Of a DNA stretch of 64,000 bases, positions 60,680 through 64,000 are shown in pieces. The stretch lies in the NCBI GenBank assembly GCA_963759545.1, contig CAVXAB010000031.1:1-64000 (forward strand). Direction: 5' to 3'. Within the stretch, counting starts at the first letter, position 1, and each line of letters opens with the position of its first letter. The DNA is from Trebonia sp963759545. Its GTDB lineage: Bacteria; Actinomycetota; Actinomycetes; Streptosporangiales; Streptosporangiaceae. The notes under the pieces were generated by a model. The model did no database searches and had not been told where the DNA came from. It saw nothing but the letters and a program-made list of their open reading frames with translations. A program made the position numbers and the translations under genes.

Positions 60680-61432
60680 TTACACCCCGCCGGTTAGCGT
60701 TATGCCGCCGTCGAGCACCACGGTCTGGCCGGTGACCCAGCTCGCCTGGTCGGACAGCAGGAACGCGACCACGCCGGCGACGTCCTCGGGCATGCCGAGG
60801 CGCTTGAGCGGGTAGGCGGCCGACACCTGCTCCTCGCGGCCCTCGTACAGGGCGGTGGCGAACCTCGTCTTCACCACGGCGGGCGCCACCGCGTTCACCC
60901 GGATGCGGGGGCCCAGTTCAACGGCCAGCTCCGTGGTCAGCCGGATCAGCGCGGCCTTGCTGACCCCGTACATGCCGATCCCCGGGCTGGCGCGCAGCGC
61001 GGCGACCGAGGACACGTTCACTACCGAGCCGCCGTGCTCGCCCATCCACGCGTCCCGCGCCAGCCGCGTCCAGGCGAGCGGCGCGAGGACGTTCACCGCG
61101 AGGATCTTGGCGGCCGCCGCCGGATCGACGTCGACGAGGGGGCCGTAGACGGGGTTGATCCCGGCGTTGTTGACCAGCATGTCCAGCCGGCCGAACGCCT
61201 CCATGGTCCTGGCCACGGCTTCCGCCTGGTGGTCGGCGTCGTCGGCCTTGCCGGGCACCGCGATGGCCACGTCGGGCCCGCCGAGCTCGGCCACGGCCGC
61301 CTCAAGCGCCTCAGCCTTGCGTGCCGTGACGCATACCCTTGCGCCTTGCCGCACGAGCTCCGCGGCGATCCCCAGGCCAATGCCCCGGCTAGCACCGGTG
61401 ACGATGGCGACGCGATCCTTCAGCGATTCCAT
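60680..61432 (-). CDS. SDR-family oxidoreductase (FabG-like)
   Basis: 250 residues: IVTGASRGIGLGIAAELVRQ, DMLVNNAGINPVYGP, the catalytic Ser in NVSSVAAL and YGVSK, and the ending VTGQTVVLDGGITLTGGV, all typical of classical SDRs of the FabG/glucose dehydrogenase kind. Full length; ATG 61432. No neighbouring gene reveals its substrate. A strong hairpin at 61537-61579 separates it from the upstream HAF-repeat gene. Confidence 0.93.
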   Translation of the reverse strand: MESLKDRVAIVTGASRGIGLGIAAELVRQGARVCVTARKAEALEAAVAELGGPDVAIAVPGKADDADHQAEAVARTMEAFGRLDMLVNNAGINPVYGPLVDVDPAAAAKILAVNVLAPLAWTRLARDAWMGEHGGSVVNVSSVAALRASPGIGMYGVSKAALIRLTTELAVELGPRIRVNAVAPAVVKTRFATALYEGREEQVSAAYPLKRLGMPEDVAGVVAFLLSDQASWVTGQTVVLDGGITLTGGV

Positions 61433-61536
61433 GTGCCTCTTCCCAGCCGTCCGTCTCGCTCACGGCGACGGTACCAGGAGGACACGGGCTAAGTGGATGG
61501 GACATGGAGCGCAGGCGACCGCCCGTGGAAGGGAAA

Positions 61537-61579
61537 ATCCGGGAATGCCGGGCGCAAGCAGCGCCCGGCATTCCCGGAT
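61537..61579 (-). terminator. 19-bp perfect hairpin, terminator of the HAF-repeat gene
   Basis: atccgggaatgccgggcgc (61537-61555) is perfectly inverted at 61561-61579 with a 5-nt loop. On the minus strand it is followed by tttccctt, a T-rich tail, and it stands 22 bp after the gene's stop. Confidence 0.8.
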
Positions 61580-61601
61580 CCGGTTGGCGGGTCCTGTGGA
61601 C

Positions 61602-62672
61602 CTACGGCAGGCCCACGAAGCCGTCGGTGTTGCCCGCGGCGTCCGTGTAGAAGCCGACGATGTCACCCTCGTTGTTCACGCCGTTGACCGCGGTGGAACT
61701 GGCCGCCGGGTAGTTGATGGTCGTGAACTTGCCGTTCCACCAGGTGAAGCCGTGCGTCACCGCGTTGTTGCCGGTGCCGGTGGTGTAGGTGCCGACGACC
61801 TCGCCCCGGTCGTTAATGCCGAACGCCTGGGTCGCTGACGCGCCTGGCACCGCCAGCGTGACGACATGGCCGTTTACCCACTTGACGAAGCCGTCGGTGT
61901 TGCCCGCCGCGTTTGTGTAGAAGCCGGCGATCGTGCTGGAGTTGTTGACCGCGGCGGCGGTCAGCGAGGTCGCGCCGCGGACGGTGACCGGCTTGAACCA
62001 CCCGCCGTTAAGGTTGTACGCGTAGCCGTGGGCGTTGCCCTTGCTGTCGTTGTAGAACCCAACCGCCCAGCCGGTGTCGTTGACGCCGAGCAGCTGGTTG
62101 ACGGGCGGGTTGGAGTTGTTTCTGGTCGGGAAGTCGACCTTGTGGAAGCGCCCGTGCTGGCTCCAGAACCCGAAGTTGTTGTCGTCCGCCGGGGTGGCGC
62201 CGTTCTGGGTGGAGAAGAAGCCGACGGTAACGCCGAAGTCATTGAGCCCGGTAACCTGCGTCTGCGCCGAGTGAGGGAAGTTGACGTTGATGAAGTTGCC
62301 CTGTGAGAAGGGCGGGGTGATCGCGTATCCCTTGTTCGGGTGGCCGGCGTTGCCGCTGCCGAAGTAGCCGGCGATTTCACCCTCGTTGTTAATGCCAAGA
62401 AGTTGATTAAACGTGATGTCGCGCTGGTCGTTCAGGGTGAGGACCTGAAAGCCGCCCGCCTTGCCGTTGGCTATTTGCGCCGCGCTGCTCGTGCTCGATC
62501 CGGACAGCGTCACATTCTCAGCCCCGCTCGCGCTGGTGCCGCCGAACGCGGAACAGCCAGCGGCCGCGAGCGCCGCGGTCAGCACCGCTGCCCCTGACAG
62601 GAGCGCGCGCGGGCGGAACTTACCGGGGATGAATCCAGCGGCCCTGCCGGGCGTCCTGATCGCGATCTTCAT
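61602..62672 (-). CDS. Lipoprotein with HAF-type repeats (propeller-like)
   Basis: 356 residues from ATG 62672, preceded by aaagga. A signal peptide ends in the lipobox LAAAGC, so the protein is probably a lipid-anchored surface protein. Six to seven repeats of about 45 residues follow, each with the pattern G-I-N-N-x-G-x-I-x-G-F-Y: LGINNEGEIAGYFGSG, GLNDFGVTVGFFS, GVNDTGWAVGFYND, AVNNSSTIAGFYTN, GINDRGEVVGTYT and GVNNEGDIVGFYTD. This is the HAF-repeat type of beta-propeller-like surface protein. Function is unknown. An upstream in-frame start at 62807 lacks a ribosome binding site. Confidence 0.8.
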   Translation of the reverse strand: MKIAIRTPGRAAGFIPGKFRPRALLSGAAVLTAALAAAGCSAFGGTSASGAENVTLSGSSTSSAAQIANGKAGGFQVLTLNDQRDITFNQLLGINNEGEIAGYFGSGNAGHPNKGYAITPPFSQGNFINVNFPHSAQTQVTGLNDFGVTVGFFSTQNGATPADDNNFGFWSQHGRFHKVDFPTRNNSNPPVNQLLGVNDTGWAVGFYNDSKGNAHGYAYNLNGGWFKPVTVRGATSLTAAAVNNSSTIAGFYTNAAGNTDGFVKWVNGHVVTLAVPGASATQAFGINDRGEVVGTYTTGTGNNAVTHGFTWWNGKFTTINYPAASSTAVNGVNNEGDIVGFYTDAAGNTDGFVGLP

Positions 62673-62934
62673 GCGGAGGTCCTTTCGGTTGGCTATTTCG
62701 GCAAACAGAAAGGCCCCGCCCAACGCAGCCATTCGTGACTTGCCGGAGCCGAGCCTAACCAGCCAGCGGCGCGTCCCTCCGTGTTCAGATGACCGCTTAA
62801 TGAGCACGTAAGTTCCGGCGAGGCAAACACTAAGAACTAGTAAGTATGGGAGGTCAGGCGGCGCTGCCCATCACATTTACGAAATGGCCCTTACGGTCCG
62901 GTGATGCCGTTATTCGTGGACGGCACCGCTTCGC

Positions 62935-63453
62935 TCACAACAGGCCAGCCTGGAGCGCCAGGCGGGTGAGGTCGGCGCGGCGGCGGCATCCGGTCTTGTC
63001 CCTGATGCGGTCCAGGTGGGAGCTGACCGTGCACGGGCTGATGAACAACTCGGCGGCGATTTGCGTGTCGGTGCGGCCCCGCGCGACCAGGATGAGCAGC
63101 TCGCGCTCCCGTGCGCTGAGCGCTGTGCATCCCGCCACCATGCTCGCCTCGGGTGATGGCGCTGGCCCGGTCGCTCGCGCCACCGTCTCCGCGGCGGGCA
63201 TTAGTTCCCCTCGGGCCAGCGCGGACATGCGTTCAGCCCACCCAGTTACTGCCGTAGCGGTGATCCGCTCGGCTTCCCTGGCCATGGTCAGCGCCGCCCC
63301 GGTACGCGCGGCGACCGCGCCAGCCCGGCCTTGCCCGAGCAGGGCAGACGCTTGACCGCGCAGAGCGGCCGTCCGGCCTGCCAGACTGACAACGCCGTAA
63401 AGGGCGTCATGACGGCTGTAGCGGCCCGCGCCGCGAACTGTGCTCGCTGACAT
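62935..63453 (-). CDS. LuxR-type HTH regulator
   Basis: 172 residues. The C-terminal 65 residues are a LuxR helix-turn-helix: LSARERELLILVARGRTDTQ, then IAAELFISPCTVSSHLDRIR. The N-terminal 100 residues are Ala-rich helices (AALRGQASALLGQGRAGAVA) with no receiver domain, so it is not a two-component regulator. ATG 63453 is preferred because agaagagg lies 7 bp upstream; GTG 63474 is in frame. Target unknown. Confidence 0.83.
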   Translation of the reverse strand: MSASTVRGAGRYSRHDALYGVVSLAGRTAALRGQASALLGQGRAGAVAARTGAALTMAREAERITATAVTGWAERMSALARGELMPAAETVARATGPAPSPEASMVAGCTALSARERELLILVARGRTDTQIAAELFISPCTVSSHLDRIRDKTGCRRRADLTRLALQAGLL

Positions 63454-63787
63454 GACTGGGACCTCTTCTCCCACGACCTAGTGCTGTTACTCATCGGAAG
63501 CGGCTCGCGGCGGCCGGCCCAGCCTGCGCATCTCCCGCACGTGGCCGGTCACCTGACCTGCCTCCATGACAGATCTTATATCACACATCTATCATACTGA
63601 TATCAGTTTTTTATGGCAAGCCCAAGCGCGCGGCAAATGGCATCGCCTTGGTTTCTCAGTGGTGGCAGGGGATCGCGCGCAGGTCCTCGTGGGAGGCGGA
63701 CAGGTATCGTCGGCTCTCGGCGCGGTCCCGCGCATCGGCTACGCGCGGGCCGGCGTCAAACATTTCGAATGAGGATGTCAGCGACGC
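63454..63787. other. Intergenic region, AT-rich patch
   Basis: 334 bp. A short AT-rich patch (63565-63615) with ttttttatgg interrupts GC-rich DNA. A 68-codon frame from 63566 has no ribosome binding site and no family features. Nothing else was seen. Confidence 0.55.
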
Positions 63788-64000
63788 TCACGAGCCGTGG
63801 AAGGCCGGCTTCTCCTTCGCGAGGAAGGCCCGCACGGCGTTTCCGTGGTCGGCGGTCATGCCCAGCCGGCGCTGCGCGGCGCCCTCGGCGGCGAGCGAGT
63901 CAGCGAACGGGCGCGACCCCCCGTCGACGAGCAGTCGCTTGGTCTCGGCGTAGGCAGCCGTCGGCCCGGAAGCGAGCGCGGCGGCCAGCGACGCGGCCGC
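63788..64000 (-). CDS. Enoyl-CoA hydratase/isomerase, C-terminal part (edge-truncated)
   Basis: The last 70 residues of a crotonase-family protein, entering from the right edge and stopping at 63788-63790. Visible are ALASGPTAAYAETKRLL and MTADHGNAVRAFLAKEKPAF, the typical end of enoyl-CoA hydratases (DHxxxVxAFLxKxxPxF). The catalytic core is outside the window, so hydratase and isomerase cannot be told apart. Confidence 0.82.
   Translation of the reverse strand, partial: AAASLAAALASGPTAAYAETKRLLVDGGSRPFADSLAAEGAAQRRLGMTADHGNAVRAFLAKEKPAFHGS

Noticed and set aside
63566..63772. 68-codon frame starting in the AT-rich patch
   Set aside because: No ribosome binding site, and the frame crosses from AT-rich to GC-rich DNA without domain features.

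Overview
The window reads as chromosomal DNA of a high-GC, morphologically complex actinomycete (Streptomyces/Streptosporangiales-like). Codons end in G/C almost throughout, GTG and TTG starts are common, and many neighbouring genes overlap by 4 bp. The gene families agree: an XRE-DUF5753/DUF397 pair with an anti-sigma-type ATPase, a DUF574 methyltransferase, a MocR regulator, a split LigD, MenB, a Ser/Thr kinase with a PQQ propeller, and an FxSxx-COOH peptide system. No rRNA, tRNA or CRISPR array was seen. Gene names rest on motifs read by eye, because no database search was possible.

Layout. 0-4.4 kb: an edge MarR-like fragment, an SDR remnant, and a pair of half-size ABC exporters. 4.5-10.7 kb: an AT-richer, decayed island. 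It holds an MFS pseudogene, a candidate FxSxx precursor behind a 22-bp palindrome, a radical-SAM/SPASM-HExxH maturase (FxsB type) broken in many places, the tail of a second HExxH copy, and an intact NB-ARC/TPR protein of the FxSxx type. 10.9-13.6 kb: a STAND-type NTPase/TPR protein that has lost its stop codon and runs antisense through a flavin oxidase gene. 13.6-28.7 kb: metabolic and regulatory genes, namely MocR, an F420-type oxidase, LysE, a hydrolase, a split LigD repair operon, an FAH-family gene, a GlxA-type regulator with an isochorismatase, a TetR/MFS drug-efflux pair with a tandem operator array, a sterol desaturase, and a three-gene two-component operon. 29-42.3 kb: a frameshifted SulP, SDR and MDR dehydrogenases, a truncated integrase, MFS, a frameshifted XRE regulator beside an F420/flavin (LLM) oxidoreductase, a SnoaL fragment with 24-bp repeats, kup, a thioesterase/HxlR pair, a frameshifted MDR and a P-loop kinase.

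42.8-47 kb is a developmental-type regulator cluster. 47-50.6 kb holds a DUF72 protein, MerR/epimerase and menB. 50.7-55 kb links a membrane-anchored protein, an OmpR/HK two-component system and a chitinase (CBM2-GH18, two frameshifts). 55.5-60.6 kb holds an ECF sigma factor fused in frame to a bifunctional-nuclease-like/beta-sandwich protein, its sigma-less paralogue, and a kinase-PQQ sensor. 60.7-64 kb holds an SDR, a HAF-repeat lipoprotein, a LuxR-type regulator and the tail of an enoyl-CoA hydratase.

Two themes stand out. One is the dead FxSxx maturation island beside two intact STAND-type proteins. The other is the sigma/BFN-like fusion, whose internal start has its own strong ribosome binding site. 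At least seven genes outside the island carry frameshifts, most explained by one base, so sequencing error must be excluded before calling them pseudogenes. Long perfect inverted repeats separate many transcription units.
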